In this document: positions 5,169 to 15,988 of the stretch, piece after piece
Numbering within the stretch: the first letter of the stretch is position 1
Layout of the letters: every line of letters begins with the position of its first letter
From: a virus
IMG/VR virus record: IMGVR_UViG_3300042691_008470
Span: 1-22,229 of that record
Direction: 5' to 3' (one strand)
Length of the DNA: 22,229 bases
Made by a program: the position numbers and the translations under genes
The notes under the pieces: generated by a model
What the model was told of the DNA's origin: nothing
The model's input: the letters and a program-made list of their open reading frames with translations, nothing else
Database searches by the model: none

Positions 5169-8100
5169 ATGGCTGATGTTAATGCTAATATTGGCGTAAA
5201 TATAGATACGTCTGCAGCGTTAGCACAACTAAAGGCTTTACAGAGACAGATATCTCAGTTTCACTCTTCCATCGCTAAATCTAGCGAATCAGCAGCAATT
5301 GCTCAGAAGTCTCTGCAGAAAAACCTAATTGGTAGTATTAATTCAATTGGCGCTTTTTCTGCAGAACTTAGAACTGTAAGAACAAGCGCAGAATCTTTTA
5401 CTAATTCTTTAGAAAAAAATAAGTTTTCAATGCGGGAATACTTCCGCTATGCTGGTGCATCTACAAAAACTTTTGGAAGACTATTTAAATCAGAATTTGA
5501 CACAATTGGCAAGGTAGCCGAAGAACGTGTAAAGACACTACAAACCCAATATATTAAAATGGGTCGTAATGCTAGTGGGGCAATGGAAGCAATTGCTATT
5601 AGACCTACCTCCCTTAATATGCAAGACTACGGAACAAAAACAGCCGTTGCAGCACAAAAACAAGCATTATTTAATCAGTTAATGAAGCAAGGTACTACCA
5701 ACCTTTTAAATTTTGGTAAAAATACACAGTGGGCTGGTCGCCAACTTATGGTTGGTTTTACAATACCACTAACTATTGTTGGTTCAACTGCCACAAGAAC
5801 ATTTATGGAAATGGAAGCACAAGCCCTTAAATTTAGAAAAGTTTATGGAGACTTGTTTACACCAAAAGAAGAAACTAAACTTGCCTTAGATAATATTACA
5901 GAACTTGGAAAACAATTTACTAAGTATGGCATTGCAGTTTCTACTACTGTTGGATTGGCAGCAGAGGCAGCAGCAGCAGGTTTTCAAGGTTTAGATTTAC
6001 AGCGTCAAACAACAGAAGCAACACGTCTTTCTGTCCTTGGTCAAATTGATAGTCAAAAAGCACTTGAAACAACCATTTCTTTACAAAATGCATTTGGTAT
6101 GTCATCCGATAAACTTGCAGACTCTATTAACTTTTTAAACGCAGTAGAAAACCAAACAGTTGTATCTCTTGATGATATTACTACTGCCATTCCAAAGGTA
6201 GCACCAGTTATTCAGCAATTAGGTGGAGACGTAAAAGACTTAACATTCTTTATTGCAGCCATGAAAGAAGGCGGTATTAATGCATCAGAAGGTGCTAACG
6301 CTTTAAAGTCAGGTCTTGCAGCATTGATTAATCCCACTGGTAAAGCATCTGAAATGCTTGCTCAATTTGGAATAAATGCAAAAGAAATTGTTGTAAAAAA
6401 TAAAGGCGATTTAAAAGCAACAGTTATTGAATTTGCAAATGCTTTAAATCAATTAGATCCTCTTAATAGAGCACAGGCAATTGAACAGATGTTTGGTAAA
6501 TTCCAGTTTGCTCGTTTATCAACATTATTTGCTAACGTAGCAAAAGATGGAAATCAGGCTGCTCGTGTACTTGATTTAGCAAACTCATCAGTAGAAGAGT
6601 TGTCTGCTCTTTCTGAGCAAGAATTAGGAATGACAGCAGATTCTGCAATGAATAAATTTAAAAAGAGTGTTGAAGATCTTAAACTCGCACTTGTTCCAGT
6701 TGGAAAAGCATTTTTAGAAGCAGCAACACCCATTGTAGAGTTTGTTGGTGGAGTGCTAGAAAAATTTGGAAACTTGTCAGATGGTACTAAACGTCTTATA
6801 ACTGTTTTAACTGTTGGTATTGGTGCAGTTGGACCAATATTTTTAATGACATTTGGTTTACTTGCTAACTTACTTGCTAACGCAGTTAAAGGTGCAATGA
6901 TATTAAGGCAAGGATATTTAAGACTAAGTGGTCAATCAGAAATTTTGGGACAACAAACACAGTATTTAAATACCGAACAACTAGAAGCCGCCGCCGCTGC
7001 ACACTCACTAGATCAATCACATGCAAGATTAACACAACAATTTACTGCTGAAACAGCAGCACTTCAAAAATTAATTGCTGCATACCAAAGCGCTGCTAGA
7101 GCAGGTCAATCATTTATGTTTAATAATCCTGGAATGATGATGCCAGGACGGGGCGGTAAAAAATTAGCAAGTGGTATTGTTTCAGTACCAGGACCAAAGG
7201 GTGCAGGAGACATAGTTCCAGCAATGTTATCTCCAGGAGAAGCAGTTATTCCAACAGATATGGCAAAGAAATATGCTCCTTTAATTCAAGGAATGATTGC
7301 AAATAATATTCCAGGATATCAAGATGGAAGAAATCCTTCCAGTTCTATGGGAATGGTTTTTGCTCACGGAGCAGCAGGCAGAAATCTTGATCAACAAGCA
7401 ATTCAACAACTAGCCTCGGCTGTTTCACAATCAGTAGCAAGAAATCTTGAACAAGCAACAAGAGTAAAAGCATTTACTAATTTTGGATTTGTTGCTCCTG
7501 AAAAACTAAATAAAGGAAAAATGTCTGGTACAGAGGGTGGACAATTTTTTGAACAAAACGCAGAATTGGCTACATCAAGAATATATAAGAGTATAACAAG
7601 TCTTTTACCTTCAGCAGCATCTGATCCAGCAGTAAAACAAGATGTAATTTTGTTTGGTAAAAACATAGGAAAGCAACTATCTTTAGCAGGCTCAAAGGCT
7701 GTTTCAGATCCAGAATTTTATAATGCTGTAGAAATTGCTTTGCAAGAAACAATGACACAAGCAACAACTCAAGCATTTAAAGAATCTTTGCCAAAAATAC
7801 AAAAACAAGTAACAACAATAGGTGCATTTGGTGGAGAAATTAATCGTGGAGATCGTGGACAAAGAATAGGTTTATCTAGAAAAGTTCAAATGCAGGGGTT
7901 GGGTTATGAGCAAGGAATAACTTCATATAAATCACAAACCTTATTCTCACAATTACAAAAACAAGGTTTTAATCAAGGACAGCAGTTATCTATGTCTGCT
8001 GTAAGTGGTGCAAAACAAGGTGCTGCTGCTGCGTCTCCATCTAAGAAAACAATAAAAGTTGGTCAAGATATTGCTCGTGGTCTTGAAGTTGGAATGTCAG

Positions 8101-11039
8101 ATAGACAAGACGATGTTGCACTAGTAGGTTCTCAATTAGGTAGGGCTGCTACTGGCGGAGTTAAAGGTGGAGTTGGATCCATTCCATTTAGAGCACCAGG
8201 ACAGCCAGGCTATGTAGCATCAAATGTGCCTAAATCAGCAGGAATTCCATTATCAGAAACAGTTGCAAAAGCAAGGGTAAACAGAGAAAATCTCATAAAC
8301 CTTCAACAACAAAAACAATCACAATTACTAATGGCATCTACTCAAAAATTAGGTAATTTAAATAATAAAATAATGGGCAGTACTTTTGCTCTAACATCTC
8401 TTGCTGGCATTGCATCAATGGCTGGTGGCAATTTAGGAAAACTATCAGAAGTTATATTTAAAATTAGCGGAGTAGCATTTGCATTTTCTAGTATTTTACA
8501 AATACTTCCAAAGAGTTTAATTGGATTTATAAGTAAGTTTAAGTTTGCATTTGGTGGTGCTGCACTAGCATTGACTGCTGGTATTGCAATTATTAAATTA
8601 GTTAATGCTGCAAGAGAAAGAGAAAGAAAACAATTAGAAGCATTTGGCGATGCTGTAAAAAATACAAAAGAACAAATTCAAGGTTTAGGTGATTATTTTG
8701 GAGTTATCCCTACAAAAACTGGATTAGAAACTACTAAGCCACAACTAATTGTTGATAAAAATACAAGAGAAGCACTTGACAAATTTAAGGCATCAGATAC
8801 ATTTAAAGAATTTGCATCTACAATAGAGGCTGTCTCTAAACTATCAGATAATGATGCAATGACTGCATTAAAAACAAAAGGTCAAGAATTGCTTGGAAAA
8901 GGATTTACAAAAGACCAGGTTTCTCTAATTCTTAGAGCAATTCAAGAAGAGGCTGGCAGAACAAGCCTAAAGGTTGACTTTAAAAATATAGATATAAATG
9001 TATTAAATACTGAACTACAAAATGAAATTACTACAAAATTATCAGCATTGCCTAAATTTATTAATGAAAATCTTGAAAGAAAGATGGTGTTAAATGAATC
9101 TGGAAGATGGGTATCGCAACTAGTTCCTGGCAAAAAAATAGAGGCAGAGTTAAAAAATTCAGGAGCATTGCTTAAAACTTTCTTTAACGGATTATCTGGA
9201 ATGTTTAAAAATGGAGTAATAACTGGAAAAGAGTTTAATGCTTCATTTGCTAAGACAATGGATACGTTGATAACACAAATTCCAAATGCAAGACAACAGA
9301 CGTTATTGTTAAATGCTGCATTAAATCAGATGGAGTCAGAACTTGCAAAAAATGCTATACAGATTAATGATGTTAAAGACAAAATTTTGCTTTTACAGGC
9401 AGCGGCAGTTAATGCTACAGTATCTATGGCAGCGCTGGGTGCTTTAAGAATTGCTGCAGATGATCCAAAAGATGTTGATGCCCAAATTAGGGCAGCAGCA
9501 GTTAGATCAGACGTTGCTAAAGCAATTGCTGACGCAACTAAACTACAAGAAATTGCAAATAAGTCATTAAATAATTCGTACAAAGATGTAAACAATACAG
9601 AAACAAAAAAAGTAAAAACACAATTAGATGTATTAAAACAAGCACAAGACTTTATTGCTCTTCAAGAACAATTAATTGATATGCAAAATGCTTCAAAACT
9701 TAAAGCATATAATGATGAATTAGAAAGACAAGAGGAATTATTAAAAGATATAAATAAAGAAATTGATAAAATTACAGAAACTTCAATTACACCAATTGAG
9801 GCAAAAATAAAATCTAACTCTTATTTAATTGATCAAATAGCAATTAAAGAAGAAGAAATTAATGAGCAATATAATTTACAAATTCAAGCACTAAATAAAG
9901 TACGAGACATTAATCAAGAAATTAATGCATCTGAAAAAGAGAGATTAACTCTTGCTGATGCACTTACTCGTGGAGATATTTCTGCTGCTGCGTCAATCGC
10001 ACAAGATGCAAGAGCAAGGCAAGCGGCATTTATTAATGAAAGAATGGAAACATCTTTAGCCACATCAAGAGATTCAAGAATTTCTTCACTTGGTAGAAAT
10101 ACATTAGAAAAAGAAAACAAACAGTTACAACTTGATATTGCTAAAATTCAAAAAGAACAACTGGATGGATTAGGTTTTCAAAAAGACGCAATTCAAAAAA
10201 ATATTAATGCTCAAAATGAATTAAGGTCTAATTTAGAAAAGCAAATTCAAACAACAAAAGAAGGAATTACATACTTAGGTTTAACAAAAGCACAAATTGA
10301 TGAATCTGTTAAGGCTTTAGATCTTGCACAAAATGAAAATATAAATTTAACAAGTGATTCATTTTTAAGAAATGTTTTAAAAGGAGCATTGGGTGACGCT
10401 AACTCTCTAGTTATGGCTTTAGATGCAGTTGCTAAAGCATCAAAAGATGCATTTTCTACTTCAACAGCAAAAAAGATTACAGATATAACTGCTCCATCAA
10501 TACCTTTAGCAGATACCGCTGCAACTCTTGCAAAAGTAAAAACAAATATAGAAAACTTAATTACTAAGGTTCAAACCACAGTAAAAATACCAGATACTCC
10601 CGCTGGTGGCGGAGGCGGTACATCAAAAAATTATGGATATACACCTACTGCTTCAAGTTTTACTTATGGGCAAGGAAATCCAGCAAAAACTTCTGTATAC
10701 GTTCCACCAAAAACAGCCGCAGTGTCTTATCGTGCAAGAGCAATGGGTGGAATAATTCCTAAATATTATGTTTCTGGGGGATACTCTAAGGGTACCGACA
10801 CAATTCCAGCAATGCTTACTCCTGGAGAATTTGTTGTTCGTAAAAATGCTGTTGACTCATTTGGAGTAAATAATCTTAATAAAATAAATGATGGCTCATA
10901 TGGAGGGTCTTCAGTGTATAATTATAGTTTAAGTGTTAATGTTAAATCTGAATCTAGTCCAGACGATATTGCAAGAACTGTTATGACTCAGATTAAACGA
11001 ATTGACAGTCAAAGAATTAAGACTCAAAGAGGGGCATAA
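5169..11039 (+). CDS. Tail tape measure protein
   Basis: This 1956-residue protein sets tail length; at about 0.15 nm per residue it predicts a tail near 290 nm. Residues about 190-450 match the TP901-type tape measure core (GRQLMVGFTIPLTIV, AAEAAAAGFQGLD, GGINASEGANALKSGL). Hydrophobic segments lie near 541-574 and 1072-1147. A long coiled-coil region spans about 1479-1710. Two copies of a PAML(S/T)PGE motif occur, near residue 680 (GDIVPAMLSPGEAVI) and near 1876 (GTDTIPAMLTPGEFVV). An internal SPSKKTIKVGQDIARGLEVG segment near 950 resembles one often seen toward the ends of other tape measures. The ATG has an AGAAGGTG site upstream. The stop overlaps the next start (TAATG). It is assembled with the chaperones encoded just upstream. 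Confidence 0.95.
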   Translation: MADVNANIGVNIDTSAALAQLKALQRQISQFHSSIAKSSESAAIAQKSLQKNLIGSINSIGAFSAELRTVRTSAESFTNSLEKNKFSMREYFRYAGASTKTFGRLFKSEFDTIGKVAEERVKTLQTQYIKMGRNASGAMEAIAIRPTSLNMQDYGTKTAVAAQKQALFNQLMKQGTTNLLNFGKNTQWAGRQLMVGFTIPLTIVGSTATRTFMEMEAQALKFRKVYGDLFTPKEETKLALDNITELGKQFTKYGIAVSTTVGLAAEAAAAGFQGLDLQRQTTEATRLSVLGQIDSQKALETTISLQNAFGMSSDKLADSINFLNAVENQTVVSLDDITTAIPKVAPVIQQLGGDVKDLTFFIAAMKEGGINASEGANALKSGLAALINPTGKASEMLAQFGINAKEIVVKNKGDLKATVIEFANALNQLDPLNRAQAIEQMFGKFQFARLSTLFANVAKDGNQAARVLDLANSSVEELSALSEQELGMTADSAMNKFKKSVEDLKLALVPVGKAFLEAATPIVEFVGGVLEKFGNLSDGTKRLITVLTVGIGAVGPIFLMTFGLLANLLANAVKGAMILRQGYLRLSGQSEILGQQTQYLNTEQLEAAAAAHSLDQSHARLTQQFTAETAALQKLIAAYQSAARAGQSFMFNNPGMMMPGRGGKKLASGIVSVPGPKGAGDIVPAMLSPGEAVIPTDMAKKYAPLIQGMIANNIPGYQDGRNPSSSMGMVFAHGAAGRNLDQQAIQQLASAVSQSVARNLEQATRVKAFTNFGFVAPEKLNKGKMSGTEGGQFFEQNAELATSRIYKSITSLLPSAASDPAVKQDVILFGKNIGKQLSLAGSKAVSDPEFYNAVEIALQETMTQATTQAFKESLPKIQKQVTTIGAFGGEINRGDRGQRIGLSRKVQMQGLGYEQGITSYKSQTLFSQLQKQGFNQGQQLSMSAVSGAKQGAAAASPSKKTIKVGQDIARGLEVGMSDRQDDVALVGSQLGRAATGGVKGGVGSIPFRAPGQPGYVASNVPKSAGIPLSETVAKARVNRENLINLQQQKQSQLLMASTQKLGNLNNKIMGSTFALTSLAGIASMAGGNLGKLSEVIFKISGVAFAFSSILQILPKSLIGFISKFKFAFGGAALALTAGIAIIKLVNAARERERKQLEAFGDAVKNTKEQIQGLGDYFGVIPTKTGLETTKPQLIVDKNTREALDKFKASDTFKEFASTIEAVSKLSDNDAMTALKTKGQELLGKGFTKDQVSLILRAIQEEAGRTSLKVDFKNIDINVLNTELQNEITTKLSALPKFINENLERKMVLNESGRWVSQLVPGKKIEAELKNSGALLKTFFNGLSGMFKNGVITGKEFNASFAKTMDTLITQIPNARQQTLLLNAALNQMESELAKNAIQINDVKDKILLLQAAAVNATVSMAALGALRIAADDPKDVDAQIRAAAVRSDVAKAIADATKLQEIANKSLNNSYKDVNNTETKKVKTQLDVLKQAQDFIALQEQLIDMQNASKLKAYNDELERQEELLKDINKEIDKITETSITPIEAKIKSNSYLIDQIAIKEEEINEQYNLQIQALNKVRDINQEINASEKERLTLADALTRGDISAAASIAQDARARQAAFINERMETSLATSRDSRISSLGRNTLEKENKQLQLDIAKIQKEQLDGLGFQKDAIQKNINAQNELRSNLEKQIQTTKEGITYLGLTKAQIDESVKALDLAQNENINLTSDSFLRNVLKGALGDANSLVMALDAVAKASKDAFSTSTAKKITDITAPSIPLADTAATLAKVKTNIENLITKVQTTVKIPDTPAGGGGGTSKNYGYTPTASSFTYGQGNPAKTSVYVPPKTAAVSYRARAMGGIIPKYYVSGGYSKGTDTIPAMLTPGEFVVRKNAVDSFGVNNLNKINDGSYGGSSVYNYSLSVNVKSESSPDDIARTVMTQIKRIDSQRIKTQRGA

Positions 11040-11668
11040 TGGCAACCGCAGCATACGTTTCAGGCAGAAAACGCTATCAGAGACCACAGGCAATACTTTG
11101 GTCAGAGAATGCTGGAACACTAACTGATGGGCTTTACGTGCCAACTGGACAAGAAATAGGGGCAGATCCAGCCCTTACCACAGGCGGTATTGATCAATTT
11201 TTAATATTGTCAGATCACAATAGATCAGAAATGTCATTTAATTCAGAAAGAATAGAAAAACGTGAAAGAACAATTAATGGTCGCATGAGGTCCTATCACA
11301 TTGCAGATAAACTTACAATGAGTGTATCTTGGAATAATTTGCCATCCCGTGCCTATTTAGACGTTGCAGACTTTAATGCAAGTGGAGTATCACCAAGAAA
11401 AAATACAACAGGAGAATACACTTCTGACGGTGGTGCAGGTGGAATGGAAATACTAGATTGGTATGAAAATCATAAAGGTCCATTTTGGATGTTTTTAGCA
11501 TATGATAAATACAAAAATTTTGGAGATGATGATGCAGCATTTGGGAATTTAGGAAAGTATAATCAAATAATTCAAGTTTATTTTTCAGACTTTAACTATT
11601 CAGTTGTAAAACGTGGTGGCAGCAATCATGATCTTTGGAATATATCGGTAATGCTGGAAGAGGTCTAG
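11039..11668 (+). CDS. Tail-tip protein in the distal-tail (Dit) position
   Basis: This 209-residue protein follows the tape measure directly, where the distal tail protein normally sits. It ends the tube and holds the tip complex. Visible features are a basic N-terminus (VSGRKRYQRPQAILW), a middle with RIEKRERTINGRMRSYHI followed by LTMSVSWNNLPSRAY, a glycine-rich loop, and an aromatic stretch GPFWMFLAYDKY. Alternating strand patterns (LTMSVSWN, IIQVYFSDFNYSV, DLWNISVMLEEV) suggest a tube-like beta fold. I do not recognise a named family; proteins like it are usually labelled minor tail protein in actinobacteriophages. Its TAATG overlap with the tape measure suggests translational coupling. 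Confidence 0.55.
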   Translation: MATAAYVSGRKRYQRPQAILWSENAGTLTDGLYVPTGQEIGADPALTTGGIDQFLILSDHNRSEMSFNSERIEKRERTINGRMRSYHIADKLTMSVSWNNLPSRAYLDVADFNASGVSPRKNTTGEYTSDGGAGGMEILDWYENHKGPFWMFLAYDKYKNFGDDDAAFGNLGKYNQIIQVYFSDFNYSVVKRGGSNHDLWNISVMLEEV

Positions 11669-11669
11669 A

Positions 11670-14600
11670 GTGTTTGTTAGTGAAGCATTAAAGACCCATT
11701 TTGAAACATCTGCAACAATTCAAACAAGATCTTTAGTCTTGGCTGAATGGAATATGAATATGCCAGATAATATTTTTTATGTTGGTAATTATAGATACAG
11801 ACCAACTGGTTCAGAAGTAAAGTATCAAACCCTTCCATCATCTTTTGATCAATTAGATGAAGGAGATTATTATATAGATGCAACAGACTCTGAAATTTCT
11901 GTAGATGGCGGGGTAGACAATCAGGATGTACCGCAACAATTTACATCTATAGAGCAAAAAAGAAAACTATTATACTCATTAGAAGATTGCTTAAAGCCAT
12001 TTAGACCTAGGTCAGGAATCAACAAGCCTTTATTTTTTTATAACAACAAACAATACCTTGCAAATTCTGGAGCATTTTTAGCACAAAGACCAAGATATTA
12101 TATGTCTTCCAGGTATGATCAATTTAAATATTGGAATTCATACAGAAAAGAAAATAGTATAGAGCGTGGAATTGCAAGAAATATATTAAATGGTTTATTT
12201 TATATTGATGATGCGGTTCCGTTTGTAGTATATAAAGAAAATGTGCCAGCAAATAGAATTGTTGTTAAAATGCAAACAAATGTAGGAACTGTAGATTTGT
12301 CAAACTTTATCAATTTTTCATCAACAACCCCAGACCCACTTTATGGAAATGCCAACAAAACAACACCTAAAAGATGGAAAATACAATATTTAAAAAATAA
12401 TAATTGGGTAGATGCCTATTCATTTAATGAAAATTCAACAAGGGCAGACGGTAGTCAAATAATTCAACCAGATGGATATGTAGAATTAGAGTATGGACTA
12501 ATCATTCCAGATGCCTATAAAGAAAATTTTGTTTTTGCAGAAACATATTCATCAGCAACGCTTTTACCAGAAGCATCAATAGATGGATATGCTTACTTGG
12601 TTAAAGAAAATGAATTTAATGTGGGTACATTTTTTGTTTGGAACAATGCAATATCTGACTATGAAACTTTTACTCCAGAATATGGGTGGAGTCTTGGATC
12701 TGAGTCAGTTAACTCACAAACTAATTTCGTTAAAGATCTTGTATCTCCAATAGCATTTTCCGATCCAGTAACGGCAGAATTTAAATATAGAGAATTTGAA
12801 TATATTCGTGGAATTAGAATCGTTGTAGAATTAATGAATAAGAATGAGTCTACTTTTGATTTAATTGAGATGTCTCCAAGACTTGTTGTAGATATATCTG
12901 ATGAGGTTATTGAATATCAAGTAAAGAAATCTCTTTCTGACATTGGCAATACTTCTTTGCCAGTTGGTCAATTACTAGCCTCTACTGGATCTCTTTCTAT
13001 ATTTGATGCAGAACAAGCATTTAATCCTAATAATACAAATAGTATTATTAAAGATTATTTAAGAAAAAATATTAAATTTAATCTTTATGAACAAATTTTA
13101 AATGTAGATGGATCAGATTATTCTGTACCAATAAAAACATTATACTCAGAAGGAATGCCACAGTCTGATGTGACTGGAGGGACATTGTCTTTAGAATTAA
13201 GAGATTTTTATTTCTTTTTAGAATCAATGCCTGCTCCAAGAATGCTTGTTACAGAAGTTTCATTAAGTTATGCTATATCGCTATTGCTTGATTATATTGG
13301 TTTTACTAACTATTCTTTTAAAAGAGTTGATGGTGAAAATGATCCAATTATCCCTTATTTCTTTGTTGCACCAGACCAAAACGTTGCAGAAGTATTAAAT
13401 CAACTTGCAATATCAACACAAACGGCAATGTTTTTTGATGAATACAATAATTTTATAGTAATGAGCAAAGACTATTTAATGCCAACAGAAGAAATGCGTA
13501 GTACTGATATGGGATTACTTGGAAATAATAATCAATCTATTTCTGGAATTATTGAAAATCAGACAACATCAAACATACCAAATATTATTTCTGCAAGCAG
13601 TGAAGATAAAAAAGTATTTAATGATGGAAAAATAAGTTATACAACTAGATATATTCAAAGATCTTATGGATCAATTAGACAATCATCAATGATTGATAAA
13701 GAAAAAACTTGGATATATAAACCAGTTTTATTATGGGAGGCTTCTGGAACTAATTCAACAAAAACAGTAAATGAATTAGCGTCAAAACAAAGTAATTATG
13801 TTTTAGGTGCTATGCCATTAAACTCAGACCTATCTAGTGAGTTGCCAACGGTAGTTGGTGGAGTAGTAACAAATAATATTATTGATATTGGAGAAAACGT
13901 ATATTGGCTAACAAGATATCAAGGATATCTATATTCTAATGGTGAAATAATTAAATACGATGCAGCACAATTTAGCATTACTGGAACTGGAAATGTTTGG
14001 ATTTCAAATAATCAAGAATATCAAAAGTATTTTGCATCACTTCCATTTAATGGAAAGATATATCCAACTGGATTAATTCGTATTTTTTCAACACCATATT
14101 ATGAATCATTTGGTGGCATACCAAGACTACAGCCAGGAGCAGTTTATGAGCATGGTCGTGGTCAATTTGGAACACAAATAACATCTCATTTTGCTGGAAT
14201 AAATTCATATTGGTCTAATAACGATAATGTTCGTGGATGTAACATGGAATCAAAATATTTATTTACAACAGAAATTAATCCTACATTGCCATCAACTTCA
14301 ATTGCTGCAGCAGGAGTTGATAATGTTTTAGCAAAAGAAACATCTAGGAATAGTATTATTAAAAATAATATGGCTACAAGTTATTTTACAGAGACGGAAG
14401 TTAATAGTTTAAAGTCTACTCAGTCTGGAACTATTCAATCTTCTGCTTTAATCATGAATGGACCATCATTTAAAAGTACGGAAACACCAATTAACTTTGT
14501 TTCTTATGTTTATAAAAATTTAAATAATGCCTATAAACATTTTGGAACAAGAATTAGAATAGTGGGCAAAATTGAAAATAGTGAGACTAGAGGGCAAACC

Positions 14601-15986
14601 CCTATTGGAAGCATGCCATATTATCAAATTAGCGGAGTCCAACCAAATCAAAGTATTAGCATTGGTGGTGGATCTGGTGGCTTAGCAGTTATGTTAAATC
14701 CAGAAACAAATAATGGATATTATTTTGAAATTATTGCTCTAACAGAAAATAATGTAGAGTCATATTTAAATTTAGATAAAAATAATGAATCTGACATATC
14801 GATAAACAATATAATTTTTTATAAAATTAAAAAAGATAGTTCTTCTAATAATGCAATTCCAATCAAATTATGGGGCGGTCTTAGCAAAATTTTAGTAGAT
14901 GATGGTAAATTTGCTGGTCAATATAGAGTATCTGGAGAGGAAAATTCAACGGTATATGATTTATCAGTAGAATACCAAGATATAGGAAGCACTAGAAGAT
15001 TCTTTTTATATATTAATAATCAAATAGTACAGGTTGTAGATGATACAGATCCACTCCCTATTTACAACAATATGGCTCTATTTACTCGTGGATCTTCAAG
15101 GTGTATGTTTGAAAATATTTATGCTTTATCAGAAAATTATTCTCAAAATTCTACTGTTCTAGAAGGAGAAACTTTATCTTCTGCATTTGGAGATAAAGAA
15201 ATTAGCGTTAACGAATCATTTAGAAAATATGCAATGAGCGGAATTGTCCAATCAACTTATTTATCTGGCATTAGTGCACAACAACCACCAAAATATAATA
15301 TGTATTTTGAAGAATTTGGATCAATTATGAGAGAGTGTGCATATTTTAATATTAAATATGATCGTGCATATCCAGCACTTTATGCTCAATTATCACCAAC
15401 ATTTAATAGAATTAAAAGTTATACTACGTCTGGATTTTATGCAGATTCTTATGGAGCAGAATTCTTAATTTTTAATTCAACAGACTCTGCAATTAACCTA
15501 GATGAAACAACTGGAAATTATTTAAGAATTCAGGGTATTGCATTTACACAAGATACCACCCATGAATTATCTGTTGATGAATATTTTAAAAAACGTGGCA
15601 ATCTATCAGACCCACCATTTCAAGGAAATTCACTAACCTATTCTCCATTAGTTGAAAAAGATAAATATGATCAAATTAAGTTAAGTAGATTAATTTATGG
15701 AAAAAACGAATTTGCAATAGATACTCCATATATACAAACACAGGATGACGCTGAAGCGTTAATGGGTTGGATTATTAATAAAGTTATGACACCTAAAAAA
15801 TCTGTAGGATTAAAATTATTTGCAATGCCAACCTTGCAGTTAGGAGATATTGTAACTATTGATTATAAAAACTCTGACAATATAGACCTAATATCTTCTT
15901 TAAATAATAGGTTTGTTATATATAATATTGAATATTCAAGAAATTCTAATGGTCCAGATATGACTGTTTACTTAAGTGAGGTATAA
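11670..15986 (+). CDS. Tail hub / central fibre protein with lectin-like insert
   Basis: This 1438-residue protein starts at GTG, with a GGAAGAGG site upstream; the gap to the previous stop is 1 nt. The N-terminal part (about 1-200) is unassigned. Residues about 370-620 look like the hub (gp27/Tal type): EVIEYQVKKSLSDIG, SLSIFDAEQAF, EVLNQLAISTQTAMFFDEY. Residues about 930-1155 look like a concanavalin/LamG-type jelly roll (GGGSGGLAVMLNPE, GYYFEIIAL, RRFFLYINNQIVQVV, NMALFTRGSSRCMFENIYAL), a fold that often binds sugars. The C-terminus (about 1350-1438) returns to hub-like sequence (LGDIVTIDY, FVIYNIEYSRN). It probably closes the tail tip and contacts the cell surface. The hub call is good; sugar binding is inference from fold. 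Confidence 0.7.
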   Translation: MFVSEALKTHFETSATIQTRSLVLAEWNMNMPDNIFYVGNYRYRPTGSEVKYQTLPSSFDQLDEGDYYIDATDSEISVDGGVDNQDVPQQFTSIEQKRKLLYSLEDCLKPFRPRSGINKPLFFYNNKQYLANSGAFLAQRPRYYMSSRYDQFKYWNSYRKENSIERGIARNILNGLFYIDDAVPFVVYKENVPANRIVVKMQTNVGTVDLSNFINFSSTTPDPLYGNANKTTPKRWKIQYLKNNNWVDAYSFNENSTRADGSQIIQPDGYVELEYGLIIPDAYKENFVFAETYSSATLLPEASIDGYAYLVKENEFNVGTFFVWNNAISDYETFTPEYGWSLGSESVNSQTNFVKDLVSPIAFSDPVTAEFKYREFEYIRGIRIVVELMNKNESTFDLIEMSPRLVVDISDEVIEYQVKKSLSDIGNTSLPVGQLLASTGSLSIFDAEQAFNPNNTNSIIKDYLRKNIKFNLYEQILNVDGSDYSVPIKTLYSEGMPQSDVTGGTLSLELRDFYFFLESMPAPRMLVTEVSLSYAISLLLDYIGFTNYSFKRVDGENDPIIPYFFVAPDQNVAEVLNQLAISTQTAMFFDEYNNFIVMSKDYLMPTEEMRSTDMGLLGNNNQSISGIIENQTTSNIPNIISASSEDKKVFNDGKISYTTRYIQRSYGSIRQSSMIDKEKTWIYKPVLLWEASGTNSTKTVNELASKQSNYVLGAMPLNSDLSSELPTVVGGVVTNNIIDIGENVYWLTRYQGYLYSNGEIIKYDAAQFSITGTGNVWISNNQEYQKYFASLPFNGKIYPTGLIRIFSTPYYESFGGIPRLQPGAVYEHGRGQFGTQITSHFAGINSYWSNNDNVRGCNMESKYLFTTEINPTLPSTSIAAAGVDNVLAKETSRNSIIKNNMATSYFTETEVNSLKSTQSGTIQSSALIMNGPSFKSTETPINFVSYVYKNLNNAYKHFGTRIRIVGKIENSETRGQTPIGSMPYYQISGVQPNQSISIGGGSGGLAVMLNPETNNGYYFEIIALTENNVESYLNLDKNNESDISINNIIFYKIKKDSSSNNAIPIKLWGGLSKILVDDGKFAGQYRVSGEENSTVYDLSVEYQDIGSTRRFFLYINNQIVQVVDDTDPLPIYNNMALFTRGSSRCMFENIYALSENYSQNSTVLEGETLSSAFGDKEISVNESFRKYAMSGIVQSTYLSGISAQQPPKYNMYFEEFGSIMRECAYFNIKYDRAYPALYAQLSPTFNRIKSYTTSGFYADSYGAEFLIFNSTDSAINLDETTGNYLRIQGIAFTQDTTHELSVDEYFKKRGNLSDPPFQGNSLTYSPLVEKDKYDQIKLSRLIYGKNEFAIDTPYIQTQDDAEALMGWIINKVMTPKKSVGLKLFAMPTLQLGDIVTIDYKNSDNIDLISSLNNRFVIYNIEYSRNSNGPDMTVYLSEV

Positions 15987-15988
15987 AA

